Assembly: GCA_003247135.1 (NCBI GenBank)
Contig: QKAW01000033.1
Location: forward strand, 86,514-150,513
Direction of reading: 5' to 3'
Source of the DNA: Spirochaetales bacterium
Lineage (GTDB): Bacteria; Spirochaetota; Spirochaetia; DSM-2461
DNA: 64,000 bases
Both the position numbers and the translations under genes were made by a program. Shown piece after piece: positions 1 to 9,866 of the stretch. Below the pieces are notes generated by a model. That model saw nothing but the letters and a program-made list of their open reading frames with translations, ran no database searches and was not told the DNA's origin. How positions within the stretch are numbered: the first letter of the stretch is position 1; each line of letters starts with the position of its first letter.

Positions 1-766
1 TTTTAATAGTTGGTATGGATAAATCTCTCCCGATTTTAAGTGGTATATTATAAAAATTTCCACGTCGTTGTATAAAATCCAGATCAAAACCAATAACATG
101 CCAACCAATTATAATATCCGGATCCAGATAATTTAAAATATAAATAAACTGGGTAATAAGTTCTTTCTCTTGCTGATAGTATTTAATATACTCATTTTTA
201 TATCCTGATGGAAATTCTTCAGATCTCATTATTACTATTTTTTCTTCAAAATCTTTAGATGTAAAATAGATTCCAATTGAGTAGATAGAGCCGTCCCTGC
301 CTGTCTCGATGTCCAGAGAGAATACTTTAAACTCAGGTTTATAATCAGAACTATGTACTACAGGGTTAATAAAATATAATGAACTTCTGTTTCTTGTGTA
401 ACTTCCATCTATGGATATCCCTCCGAAAATAAACCTTTCCATCAGGTATCTTTCTTCCGGGAGAATATCGCTCTCATAGCATCTGATTTTTAACTCTTTT
501 AATCTGTTTCTTGTATTTATAAGGTCAGAATAGTTCTCGAAATATAGTCCATCAACTTCAGTATTAAAAAAAGATTTTAAATTAAGGTTTTTTCTCTCAA
601 GGTATTTAGTTTCTGGTGGCAGTTCGGCATCTCTGTCAATAAAAAACAGAGGTGAGTTGTTATTAACTTCAATTTGAAAGGGCCCGGATTCTCCTATTCC
701 CCAAAAAACATAACCTGTTTTCCCATTTGAATTTTTTCTGTGCCTTGTTAGTATATAACCTAGTAT
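1..766 (-). CDS. polB: DNA polymerase II (family B), N-terminal/exonuclease part; truncated by window edge
   Basis: Reverse-strand reading gives ...LGYILTRHRKNSNGKTGYVFWGIGESGPFQIEV...FSLDIETGRDGSIYSIGIYF...DPDIIIGWHVIGFDLDFIQRRGNFYNIPLKIGRD, matching PolB N-terminus and Exo I/II motifs. Not in the ORF track because there is no ATG/GTG/TTG start. Confidence 0.85.
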   Translation of the reverse strand, partial: MLGYILTRHRKNSNGKTGYVFWGIGESGPFQIEVNNNSPLFFIDRDAELPPETKYLERKNLNLKSFFNTEVDGLYFENYSDLINTRNRLKELKIRCYESDILPEERYLMERFIFGGISIDGSYTRNRSSLYFINPVVHSSDYKPEFKVFSLDIETGRDGSIYSIGIYFTSKDFEEKIVIMRSEEFPSGYKNEYIKYYQQEKELITQFIYILNYLDPDIIIGWHVIGFDLDFIQRRGNFYNIPLKIGRDLSIPTIK

Positions 767-776
767 CCCTGACTCC

Positions 777-2387
777 TTACAGAAGAGTCTCTTTGTCTAC
801 AAAGTCAATCTGATTTGGATCCAGGTACTTTGAGGCATAATGGAGATAAACCTCTTTTTCCACAAAAATTCTGAATAAATCAGGGTCTATATGATTCCTG
901 TTTCGCATGGAAGCCATAATTTTCATGGATTCACTCAGTTTTTTCCCCTTCTTGTACGGTCTATCCCGGGCTGTAAGTGCTTCAAAAATATCTGCTATAG
1001 CCATCATTCTTGCCTGAACAGACATCTGATCTTTTGTTAAACCCTTTGGATATCCCTTCCCATCCATTGTTTCATGATGGCCCCCGGCAATTTCCGGAAC
1101 ATTTTTAAGGTTTTTAGGGTATGGAAGCTCTTCAAGCATCTCTATACTAACAGATACATGGCTATTTATTATATCCCTCTCTTCTGTTGTAAGAGTCCCT
1201 CTTTTTATTGAAAGATTTTTAATTTCATCATCACTTAAAAGATTTTTAAGTTCACCATTTAATAGGATTTTTTTATTTCCAATACTCTGAACTCTACCAA
1301 CAGACTCTTCATTCATAGATTCACTACCAATATTGGTTATTTTTAGAAACGCTAAATCATCATTTAACTCTTCTACTGTTTTATTATATGTGTTTAAGTC
1401 AGATTCACTTCTTTCTGATTTTAAATATGTTAACTCCGCATCCCTTTTTAGAACTTCAAATTTATACTCAACCTGCTCTATTCTGTCGTAAATTGTTTCA
1501 AGCTTAGTAGCTTTATCTACAACATATTCAGGGATTGTTACCTTTCCAGCATCATGAAGCCATGATGCAATATGAAGCTCATAAAGTTCTTCAGGGGTAA
1601 GGTGTACATCTTTGTAAATCCCCGAATCAGTACTGTTTACAGCATCTGCAATAGCCATTGTAATAATAGGGACTCTTTGACAATGCCCCCCGGTATATGG
1701 GGACTTCTTATCAATTGCTCCCGCAATAACCTTGATAAATGATTCGAAAAGAATTTTTAAATCCCTTACAAGATTTTTATTTGTCAGCGTAATAGCAGCC
1801 TGGCTCGCCAGTGCTGATACTATACTTTCTGCATGCTTATCGAAGGGGATTATATTTTTATTATCTATACACCGGGCATTTAGAAGTTGAAGAACACCAA
1901 TAATCTCATCTTCATGATTAATAAGTGGTAGGGTTAAAAAAGATTTGGATCTGTATCCAGTAGTTTTGTCAAAACCTCTTGTACCGCTAAAATCAAAACC
2001 TTCAGCCTCATAGGCATCCGGGATATTAATTGTTTCTCCTGTTATTGCAACATAGGGTGCAATCTGGTTCAGATTCGGTTCACCACTCTCATTATACAGT
2101 TTTAAATTTGGGAAAGTTACTTTATGATCAGATGTTCCACCCATAAAAATATTTAATGAATCAGTCATAACTATTTCAAAACGTATCTCATTATCATTCT
2201 CTTTCATGTAAAGAGTTCCGCCATCAGCATTCGTTAAATTCTTTGCTTCCCTTAAAATCATTTCAAGCAACTTGTTTCTGTCTTTCTCTTTAGAAAGTGC
2301 AACACTAATATTTGTTAATTGTCTAATATCATTTTCAAGGGTTTTTATTTGAGATAGCTGGGTTTCTGATAACTGCTGATTCACCAT
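777..2387 (-). CDS. GAF domain + HD-GYP domain protein (putative cyclic-di-GMP phosphodiesterase)
   Basis: GAF-like N-terminus; HD-GYP motifs LHDAGKVTIPEYVVDK and GGHHETMDGKGYPKGL. Confidence 0.9.
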   Translation of the reverse strand: MVNQQLSETQLSQIKTLENDIRQLTNISVALSKEKDRNKLLEMILREAKNLTNADGGTLYMKENDNEIRFEIVMTDSLNIFMGGTSDHKVTFPNLKLYNESGEPNLNQIAPYVAITGETINIPDAYEAEGFDFSGTRGFDKTTGYRSKSFLTLPLINHEDEIIGVLQLLNARCIDNKNIIPFDKHAESIVSALASQAAITLTNKNLVRDLKILFESFIKVIAGAIDKKSPYTGGHCQRVPIITMAIADAVNSTDSGIYKDVHLTPEELYELHIASWLHDAGKVTIPEYVVDKATKLETIYDRIEQVEYKFEVLKRDAELTYLKSERSESDLNTYNKTVEELNDDLAFLKITNIGSESMNEESVGRVQSIGNKKILLNGELKNLLSDDEIKNLSIKRGTLTTEERDIINSHVSVSIEMLEELPYPKNLKNVPEIAGGHHETMDGKGYPKGLTKDQMSVQARMMAIADIFEALTARDRPYKKGKKLSESMKIMASMRNRNHIDPDLFRIFVEKEVYLHYASKYLDPNQIDFVDKETLL

Positions 2388-2419
2388 ATATAAATATTAG
2401 GTTTTTAATAGATCTAGGT

Positions 2420-2457
2420 CAACAATTAAAATGATAAAAGCTACCATAAAGGTAGCT
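2420..2457 (-). terminator. Rho-independent terminator of the small reverse-strand ORF
   Basis: Perfect 7-bp stem AGCTACC-ATAAA-GGTAGCT (2439-2457), followed on the minus strand by CTTTTATCATTTTAATT. Confidence 0.6.
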
Positions 2458-2460
2458 AGT

Positions 2461-2577
2461 TTACTCATTTTCAGCCATATTTTTTCTGGCCGCTTTTAAA
2501 ACCTTTTGTACAATAATATTTATTTGAGGTTTAAATACAAATCCAACAACAATACCTACAATAATTCCAAAAAACAT
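2461..2577 (-). CDS. Small putative membrane protein (38 aa)
   Basis: MFFGIIVGIVVGFVFKPQINIIVQKVLKAARKNMAENE with AGGAGG Shine-Dalgarno just upstream and a terminator just downstream; below ORF-track length cutoff. Confidence 0.6.
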   Translation of the reverse strand: MFFGIIVGIVVGFVFKPQINIIVQKVLKAARKNMAENE

Positions 2578-2675
2578 ATCAAGCCTCCTATTTGCTCTTT
2601 ACTACTTATTAGCAATAAGTGTGCCAATTGAAACTTATGGTTAGAATGCTTATAAAAGAGAGGAAAGTGGTTTTT

Positions 2676-2701
2676 TCCCCATGGGGATGGTAAATTTTAC
2701 C
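2676..2701. promoter_or_regulatory. Two adjacent palindromes upstream of the hybrid kinase
   Basis: TCCCCATGGGGA (2676-2687) and GGTAAATTTTACC (2689-2701). Confidence 0.3.
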
Positions 2702-2714
2702 AATATTAAAAAGA

Positions 2715-5700
2715 TTGTGTAGTAAAGCAAATACCAATATAATAACAGATATGATAAAAACAAAGATAAGGACTCAATTTTTACGACTATTTTTAATTAT
2801 AGGTTTAATTCCTCTTATATTAATAAGTTTTCTTATTTACTTCCAGTCAAGTAATAATCTTCTTAATATGTCATTTGGAAATATGGAATCAATTCAGGCA
2901 ATAAGAAGCAGCGATCTGGAAGGTGAGATAAAGCATCGGTTTGCAGAGTTTGAATCTTTATCAGCAGGGGAGATAGTTAAAGAGTTAACTCTGGCAATTC
3001 AGGAAAATACTCTAGATTCCCGTTTAAAAAAACTTGATTCCTATTTTGGTTCATTTATTCAGACAAACAGCTTTTATAATATAATGTATTTGTCTTCATA
3101 TAATAGTGAAATATTGTACAGTTTTAAAGAAGAAAAGGGCTATTACGGAGATTCAGGTTTAGCCCGGGCCTGGGATAAGGCAATGAGTTCTGAAACGACT
3201 ATAATAGAGGACTTTTCAGAGTATAAACCTTCAGGAAGTATTCAGGCCGCATTTTTGGCTAAAAAAATAAGGGATACCGATGGTAGACCGGTAGGTGTTT
3301 TAATTCTTCAGTTAACTGATCTGTTTGTGGAAAGTATTTTAAAGTCTCGAACAGGTATGGGACAAACCGGAGAATCCTATCTAATAACCTATAACATAAA
3401 GAGTAATAGCTATGAATTCAGAAGTAATCTCCTCTCTATGAAGAACGGAGAGTATAAAATAGGTTATAGTTGGAAGGGAGAACCGCTATCCTACTGGAGT
3501 GATGCTGTTAACAGTGGAGTTTATGGGGGGAAAGGGATATATAGAGACAGTGAAAACCAGAAGGTTCTTGTTGTTTTTAATAAAATTGACATGCCTCTTC
3601 TAAACTGGTATCTAATTTCAAAAATTGATAAATCCGAAGTAGTAAGCTCTCTTAACACTCTGGTTTTTAACAGTATATTTTTACTCCTTTTTATACTTAT
3701 TGTAATTTCTGTTTTGTCTATCTCATTCTCTAAAAAGATGACTGAACCTATAATTAAAGGGGCTAATTTTGCAGAGAGTATAGCCAATGGTGAATTTGAT
3801 CAGAAACTTGACATTCACAGAACTGATGAATTGGGTGTTTTAGCAAAATCCTTAAAAGATATGGGCCGGAAACTTAAAGAACAGTCATGGATACGTAGTG
3901 GAAAAGAGGGGCTGGATGATGTTGTCAGAGGTGAGCATGATGTAACTGAACTAGGACGTAAATCAATATCCTTTATTGCAAAACATTTAGATGCCCAAAT
4001 TGGACTGTTTTATGTTTTAAAGGGTGATGAATTTTTACACTTAACTTCATCCTACGCTTTTTCAGACAGAAAAGGAAATTTCAATAAAGTAGCTATAGGG
4101 GAAGGACTGGTTGGACAGGCTGCACTAGAGAAGAATGAGATTGTATATACCCATGTTCCAACAGACTCTCCGGAATTTAACTATGGAGTCTCTTCTGTTC
4201 TGCCTACATGCTATATTGCGACTCCACTAATATTTGAAGATGAACTGTTAGGTGTAATTTTAATAGGTATTTCTGTTCCTGTAACAAAATTACAGAGGGC
4301 ATTTATAACAAGTGTTAAGGATAATATTGCAATTTTAATGAACAGCGCAAGATCCAGTACTGTTATTCAGTCCCTTTTGGAAGATGCACAGAATAAACAG
4401 GAAGAGTTAAGAGTAACAAATGAAGAACTGGAACAGCAGACAATCGCCCTAAAGGATTCAGAGAAGGATCTACAGGCTCAACAGGAAGAGTTGAGGGTAA
4501 CTAACGAGGAGTTGGAAGAGAGAACTGAAGCTCTGGAAAAACAACGAATTATAATGAAAGATAAAAACAGGGAACTTGAAGTTATTAGAAAAGACTTGGA
4601 ACTAAAAGCAGAAGACCTGGAAAAAGCAAGTAAGTATAAGTCGGAATTTCTTGCTAATATGTCCCACGAGTTAAGAACTCCTCTAAATAGTATACTTATT
4701 TTATCCCAGTTAATTAGTAATAATAAAAAAGGGAATCTTGATGAGAAACAGGTAAAATCTGCAAATGCAATCTACTCCTCTGGAGAGGATTTACTAAGAT
4801 TAATAAATGAAATACTGGATCTAAGTAAAGTTGAAGCAGGAAAAATTGAGATCGCACCAGAAGTTGTAACCATAGATTCAATAATTGAAGATCTGGATCG
4901 GGTATACAGACCATCGGCAGAGCAGAAAGGAATAGATCTTGAATTTATAAAGAACTCTTCAGTACCTCTTAGTATTATAACAGACCCACACCGTTTACAA
5001 CAGGTTCTCAAAAACCTTCTAACTAATGCCTTTAAATTTACAGAAAAGGGTGGAAAAATTACTTTCTCGGTAAAATCTGATAGTAACAGCATAAAATTTT
5101 CCATTAAAGATACAGGGATAGGGATTCCAAAGGATAAGCAAAATGCAATTTTTGAAGCATTTCAGCAGGCTGACGGAAGTACCAGTAGAAAATATGGTGG
5201 TACCGGACTAGGTCTCTCAATATCCAGAGAGTTAATGAAGCTGCTTGATGGACATATAAAGCTGGAAAGTGAAGAGGGTAAGGGTAGTACATTTACTGTT
5301 ACTCTAAACTTAAAAGAGGGTTCAACATTCTCTGTAAAGAAAAACCAGGAGAGTGATGAGCTCCCGGAAGTTAATAAAGTTGGGGAAATTCATGTAAAAG
5401 ATGACAGGGAGAGTGTTGAAACAGGAAGTAATACTCTACTTATTATTGAAGATGATGTAAATTTTGCAGCAATTTTAAAGGAGCAGGCCCACGAAAGAGG
5501 CTTTAAAGTCCTTATTGCTGAGGATGGAGAGACTGGACTACATTTTGCAGACTATTACAAACCTTCAGGAATAATCCTGGATATTGGACTCCCAGGTATA
5601 GATGGGTGGGCTGTAATGAACAGAATAAAAAATGATCCTGAACTCAGACATATTCCGGTTCATTTTATGTCAGGAAAAGATGAGAGTCTGGAAGCCATGA

Positions 5701-6599
5701 AAATGGGTGCAATTGGATATATGCTTAAGCCTGTTACTCTTGATGGAATAAAAGATGCTTTTGAGAAAATCGAACATAGTATAGCAGATGGGCTGAATAA
5801 ACTTTTAATTATAGAGGATGATCAGATTCAACGGGAGAGCATCGAAGAGCTTATTTCTGGAAATGACGTGGAAGTTACCGGGGTTAGAACAGGAAAAGAA
5901 GCATACAATCTAATGATAAGCAAGAAATTCGACTGTATAATTCTTGATCTTGGCCTAGAGGATATGTCGGGTTACGATCTTCTTGACAAGATAAAAAATA
6001 ATGAAAATATTGCTTCAACACCTATAATTATCTATACAGGGCGAGATCTGACATCGGAACAGGAGATCAGACTAAATAAGTATGCAGAAAGTATAATAAT
6101 TAAAGGAGCTAAATCTCCTGAAAGATTACTGGAGGAGTCCTCTCTTTTTCTACACAGAATAAATTCCAATTTATCAGGATTACAAAAAGAGACTTTAGAA
6201 AAGATTAATAGAAGGGAAGATGTACTACCGGGTAAGAATATTCTGGTAGTAGACGACGATATGAGAAATATTTTTGCTCTTTCAAATATATTGGAAGAGA
6301 AGGATATGAATGTAATAATTGCCCGGGATGGACAGGAAAGTGTTTCAATTGTTAGAAATACACCGGATATAGACCTTATTCTAATGGATATTATGATGCC
6401 AAAAATGGATGGCTACGAGGCTATGAAGGAGATAAGAAAAGTTGCCAGCAAGGATTCATTGCCAATAATTGCATTAACAGCAAATGCAATGAAGGGTGAC
6501 AGAAATAAGTGTATTGATGCCGGTGCAAATGACTATCTTGCAAAACCCGTTGATAATAATAAACTTATATCTATGCTTCGAGTCTGGTTGTATAAATGA
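2715..6599 (+). CDS. Membrane hybrid sensor histidine kinase: periplasmic sensor, HAMP, GAF, coiled coil, HisKA, HATPase, three REC domains
   Basis: SKYKSEFLANMSHELRTPLNSILILSQLI (H box), GTGLGLSISRELMKLL (ATPase), and three receiver domains starting LLIIEDDVNF, LLIIEDDQIQ, ILVVDDDMRN. Start may be at the internal MIKTKIRTQF. Confidence 0.92.
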   Translation: MCSKANTNIITDMIKTKIRTQFLRLFLIIGLIPLILISFLIYFQSSNNLLNMSFGNMESIQAIRSSDLEGEIKHRFAEFESLSAGEIVKELTLAIQENTLDSRLKKLDSYFGSFIQTNSFYNIMYLSSYNSEILYSFKEEKGYYGDSGLARAWDKAMSSETTIIEDFSEYKPSGSIQAAFLAKKIRDTDGRPVGVLILQLTDLFVESILKSRTGMGQTGESYLITYNIKSNSYEFRSNLLSMKNGEYKIGYSWKGEPLSYWSDAVNSGVYGGKGIYRDSENQKVLVVFNKIDMPLLNWYLISKIDKSEVVSSLNTLVFNSIFLLLFILIVISVLSISFSKKMTEPIIKGANFAESIANGEFDQKLDIHRTDELGVLAKSLKDMGRKLKEQSWIRSGKEGLDDVVRGEHDVTELGRKSISFIAKHLDAQIGLFYVLKGDEFLHLTSSYAFSDRKGNFNKVAIGEGLVGQAALEKNEIVYTHVPTDSPEFNYGVSSVLPTCYIATPLIFEDELLGVILIGISVPVTKLQRAFITSVKDNIAILMNSARSSTVIQSLLEDAQNKQEELRVTNEELEQQTIALKDSEKDLQAQQEELRVTNEELEERTEALEKQRIIMKDKNRELEVIRKDLELKAEDLEKASKYKSEFLANMSHELRTPLNSILILSQLISNNKKGNLDEKQVKSANAIYSSGEDLLRLINEILDLSKVEAGKIEIAPEVVTIDSIIEDLDRVYRPSAEQKGIDLEFIKNSSVPLSIITDPHRLQQVLKNLLTNAFKFTEKGGKITFSVKSDSNSIKFSIKDTGIGIPKDKQNAIFEAFQQADGSTSRKYGGTGLGLSISRELMKLLDGHIKLESEEGKGSTFTVTLNLKEGSTFSVKKNQESDELPEVNKVGEIHVKDDRESVETGSNTLLIIEDDVNFAAILKEQAHERGFKVLIAEDGETGLHFADYYKPSGIILDIGLPGIDGWAVMNRIKNDPELRHIPVHFMSGKDESLEAMKMGAIGYMLKPVTLDGIKDAFEKIEHSIADGLNKLLIIEDDQIQRESIEELISGNDVEVTGVRTGKEAYNLMISKKFDCIILDLGLEDMSGYDLLDKIKNNENIASTPIIIYTGRDLTSEQEIRLNKYAESIIIKGAKSPERLLEESSLFLHRINSNLSGLQKETLEKINRREDVLPGKNILVVDDDMRNIFALSNILEEKDMNVIIARDGQESVSIVRNTPDIDLILMDIMMPKMDGYEAMKEIRKVASKDSLPIIALTANAMKGDRNKCIDAGANDYLAKPVDNNKLISMLRVWLYK

Positions 6600-7441
6600 A
6601 AAGTGATAAAGAGTTAATTGAGAATGAAGACCTGGAAATAGATCTAGTTTTAGAAGCTTTATTAAGAAAGAGTGACTACGATTACACAAACTACTCAAAA
6701 TCACATATTAAACGTAGGTTAAATCACCGTTTAACAGTTAGTGGAATGGAAAAATTTTCGGATATGATTCCTGAAATAATTTATAATCCGGAATTTTTAT
6801 CTAAACTGCTGGCAGACCTTTCCATAAACGTTACAGAGATGTTTAGGGATCCAGGCTTTTTTAAGATTCTAAGATCTACAGTTTTTCCCTATGTTAAGAC
6901 ATACCCCTTTATTAAGATTTGGCATGCGGGATGCAGCTCCGGTCAGGAAGTTTACTCCATGGCAATTCTCCTAACTGAGGAAAAGATGTATGAAAAGTCT
7001 CAAATATATGCCACAGATTTTAATAACGAGATATTAAATTCCGCTAAAGAGGGTGTATACCCTTTAGATTATATGAAGAAATATACTACGAACTACCAGC
7101 TTGTAGGTTGTTCTAACTCCTTCGCTGATTACTATATTACAGATAACTCTTCAGCTCTAATCTCTCCGGTTTTAAAAAAGAATATACTATTTTCTTTTCA
7201 CAACCTTGTAACAGATGGAGTTTTTGGGGAAATGCATATTATAATGTGCAGGAATGTTTTAATATATTTCGATAAAGAGCTCCAGAACAGGGTATTGAAA
7301 CTATTTTATGATAGCCTTATCCCTGGAGGTTTTTTATGTCTTGGCTCAAAAGAGTCAATTAAATTTTCAGAAGTAGAGAATTATTTTGAAGTAATCTCTT
7401 TAAATGAGAAAATTTTCAGGAAGAGAATTAATGTAACATGA
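6596..7441 (+). CDS. CheR-type protein-glutamate methyltransferase
   Basis: INVTEMFRDPGFF, WHAGCSSGQEVYSMAILL, MCRNVLIYFD motifs. Confidence 0.92.
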   Translation: MKSDKELIENEDLEIDLVLEALLRKSDYDYTNYSKSHIKRRLNHRLTVSGMEKFSDMIPEIIYNPEFLSKLLADLSINVTEMFRDPGFFKILRSTVFPYVKTYPFIKIWHAGCSSGQEVYSMAILLTEEKMYEKSQIYATDFNNEILNSAKEGVYPLDYMKKYTTNYQLVGCSNSFADYYITDNSSALISPVLKKNILFSFHNLVTDGVFGEMHIIMCRNVLIYFDKELQNRVLKLFYDSLIPGGFLCLGSKESIKFSEVENYFEVISLNEKIFRKRINVT

Positions 7442-8007
7442 GTAAGTATGACGTTGTATTAATTGGTGCATCTGCAGGTGGGTTAACGGTTCTGGAGTAT
7501 ATATTAGGGAATTTATCCCCAGAAATTTCAACTCCAATAATAATTGTTCAACATTTAAGTCCTGATAGCGGAAGTTCAATAACCGAATTATTAAGAAAAT
7601 TTTCAGTAATTCAGCTAACTGAACCGATAGATAAAGAGAGTATTTTAAACAATCATGTATATATAGCACCTGCGGACTATCATATATTAATTGAGAAAGA
7701 CAGGTCATTTGCTCTGAATCAGGGGCCAAAAGAGAATTATTGCAGGCCGGCTATTGATATTCTTTTTGAAACAGCTGCCGAGGTCTTTTTTGAGAAAACA
7801 ATTGGTGTTATATTAACAGGGGCAAACAAGGATGGAACAAGAGGGTGTGTAGCAGTAAAAAAGTTTTCCGGACTTGTTGTAGTGCAGGATCCTAAAGAGG
7901 CGTTAATTCCTGTAATGCCATCAGCTGTTATAGATGCAGGGTGTGCCGATTATGTTCTCTCAGCCAAAGAGATCGTACAGTTACTCAATAAAGTTCTCAA
8001 GGAGTGA
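7438..8007 (+). CDS. CheB-type methylesterase catalytic domain, no receiver domain
   Basis: VLIGASAGGLTVLEYIL, QHLSPDSGSS, GVILTGANKDGTRGC motifs; 189 aa only. Confidence 0.9.
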   Translation: MSKYDVVLIGASAGGLTVLEYILGNLSPEISTPIIIVQHLSPDSGSSITELLRKFSVIQLTEPIDKESILNNHVYIAPADYHILIEKDRSFALNQGPKENYCRPAIDILFETAAEVFFEKTIGVILTGANKDGTRGCVAVKKFSGLVVVQDPKEALIPVMPSAVIDAGCADYVLSAKEIVQLLNKVLKE

Positions 8008-9023
8008 TTATGTCCAAAATGAATATTCTGGTAGTTGATGACAGAGAAGAAAATCTGTTTTCCATGAAACAGTTATTAGAAAACGAAGAGCTTGACATTA
8101 ATGTTTATACCGCAGATTCAGGTTTAAAAGCATTAGAGCAGACTCTTAGTCACGATTTTCTACTAATTTTAATGGATGTTCAGATGCCGGAAATGAATGG
8201 ATATGAAACAGCTGAACTACTACGAGGAAGCAAAAAAACAAAATACATTCCAATAATATTTGTAACTGCCAACAGCAGAGAAGAGAATAACATCTTTCAG
8301 GGGTACGAGAGCGGAGCTGTTGATTACCTTTTTAAACCAATAAACCCAATGGTACTACTTAGCAAAATAAGGGTTTTTGTTGAGTTAGGAATGCAGAAAA
8401 TAGTTCTTGAAGAGAAGACTAAAGAACTGGATATAAAGATAAAAGAGCTGGAATCTTTAAAAAGTGAACTTGAAATAAAAAACAGAACCCTGGAACAGCT
8501 TACCATGGAGGATGGTTTAACAGCTTTAGGAAACAGAAGATGTTTTGACTTAACATTAATCACTGAGTGGCAGAGGGGATTACGTTTTAAACAACCTCTC
8601 TCTTTAATAATGATAGATATTGATCATTTTAAACTTTATAACGACACTTACGGCCACCAGGAAGGAGATATATGCCTTAAAAGGGTTGCAAGTTCTCTAA
8701 AAGCTACCTTAAAAAGACAGTGCGATATTGTTGCCAGGTATGGGGGGGAGGAGTTTATTGCGATACTTCCAGACACTGATTCCAATGGGGCTAAGCATGT
8801 AGCTGAGAGAATGTTAACAGCAATAGCTCGGCTTGAAATATCCCATAGTTCATCTTTAACTGAGAAAATTGTTACAGTTAGTCTGGGTGTTGCTACAATT
8901 GTTCCGGACTCAAACTCAATCCCGGAATTTCTGGTTAAAGCAGTGGATCAAGCTCTATACAAAGCCAAGGATGAGGGAAGAAACAGAGTAATAGTTGCTG
9001 ATTCAGTATCTATTTTAAGCTGA
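8004..9023 (+). CDS. Response regulator with GGDEF domain (REC-GGDEF diguanylate cyclase)
   Basis: REC: ILVVDDREENLFSM...LILMDVQMPEMNGYE; GGDEF: DGLTALGNRRCFD...ARYGGEEFIAILP. Confidence 0.93.
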   Translation: MIMSKMNILVVDDREENLFSMKQLLENEELDINVYTADSGLKALEQTLSHDFLLILMDVQMPEMNGYETAELLRGSKKTKYIPIIFVTANSREENNIFQGYESGAVDYLFKPINPMVLLSKIRVFVELGMQKIVLEEKTKELDIKIKELESLKSELEIKNRTLEQLTMEDGLTALGNRRCFDLTLITEWQRGLRFKQPLSLIMIDIDHFKLYNDTYGHQEGDICLKRVASSLKATLKRQCDIVARYGGEEFIAILPDTDSNGAKHVAERMLTAIARLEISHSSSLTEKIVTVSLGVATIVPDSNSIPEFLVKAVDQALYKAKDEGRNRVIVADSVSILS

Positions 9024-9866
9024 TAAAAGCTTTAAAACCTTCTTTGCTGTTAATGAAAGTATATATACCAATCCTGCTAATATTATTATCATTGGGCCTG
9101 ATGGTGTGTCGGTTATATAGCTTAAAGTTATACCAGAAACTGAAAAAATTGTTGTAAGAAAAATTGTACTAATAATTAATGGAGCAAGTCTTTTGTAAAA
9201 TAACCCGCTAATAGCGGATGGAATTGTTAATAAAGCTATAACCATTACTATTCCAACTATAGTAGTCATTAAAACTACAGTTATCGCTGTTAGAATCAGA
9301 ATTAGAAAGTAATAGAAATTAGGGCTTCCTCCTCTTATTGAAGTATACTCTTCATCGAAGCTGGAAGCCTGTAATTTGTTAAAAAAGAGAAACCCAACTG
9401 AAATTACAACAAGGTCAAGTGCACTAACAAGATAGAGATCCATATTGGATACAATTAGTATATTTCCAAAAAGATAACTCATAGGGTCTGTATAACCCGA
9501 AGTTTTGGAAATAAAAAGAAGACCGACTGCCATTCCAATTGCCCAGATAGCACCAATTATAGAGTCTTCCCGCTCTTTTCCGTAAATTTTTACACAGCCT
9601 ATAATAACTGCTGAAATTATTGAGGCCCCAAAGGCTCCAAGAGTTGGATGAAACCAGTCCCATCCAAAATTCTCCTTGGCATATAGAGCAAAACCAATTC
9701 CGGCTAAAACTGAGTGGCTAATAGCACCAGCAATATAACTTATTTTTCTAATAACAACAAAAGTTCCTATAACTCCAAATGAAATACTTGATAGTATTCC
9801 AATAATAAGTGCGTTTCTTAAGAATGGTATCTCAGGGTTTAAAAAAGATTGTATTAAATCACTCAT
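9015..9866 (-). CDS. Metal (Zn/Mn/Fe) ABC transporter permease, ZnuB/MntB family
   Basis: Multi-TM protein with SISFGVIGTFVVIRKISYIAGAISHSVLAGIG, typical of the ABC-3 family. Confidence 0.85.
   Translation of the reverse strand: MSDLIQSFLNPEIPFLRNALIIGILSSISFGVIGTFVVIRKISYIAGAISHSVLAGIGFALYAKENFGWDWFHPTLGAFGASIISAVIIGCVKIYGKEREDSIIGAIWAIGMAVGLLFISKTSGYTDPMSYLFGNILIVSNMDLYLVSALDLVVISVGFLFFNKLQASSFDEEYTSIRGGSPNFYYFLILILTAITVVLMTTIVGIVMVIALLTIPSAISGLFYKRLAPLIISTIFLTTIFSVSGITLSYITDTPSGPMIIILAGLVYILSLTAKKVLKLLSA

Noticed and set aside
4385-4560. Tandem repeat QEELRVTNEELE in the hybrid kinase
   Set aside because: A coiled-coil linker repeat commonly found in such hybrid kinases; not considered a novel element.
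4714-5292. Opposite-strand ORFs in the hybrid kinase gene
   Set aside because: Shadow ORFs over the HisKA/HATPase coding region.
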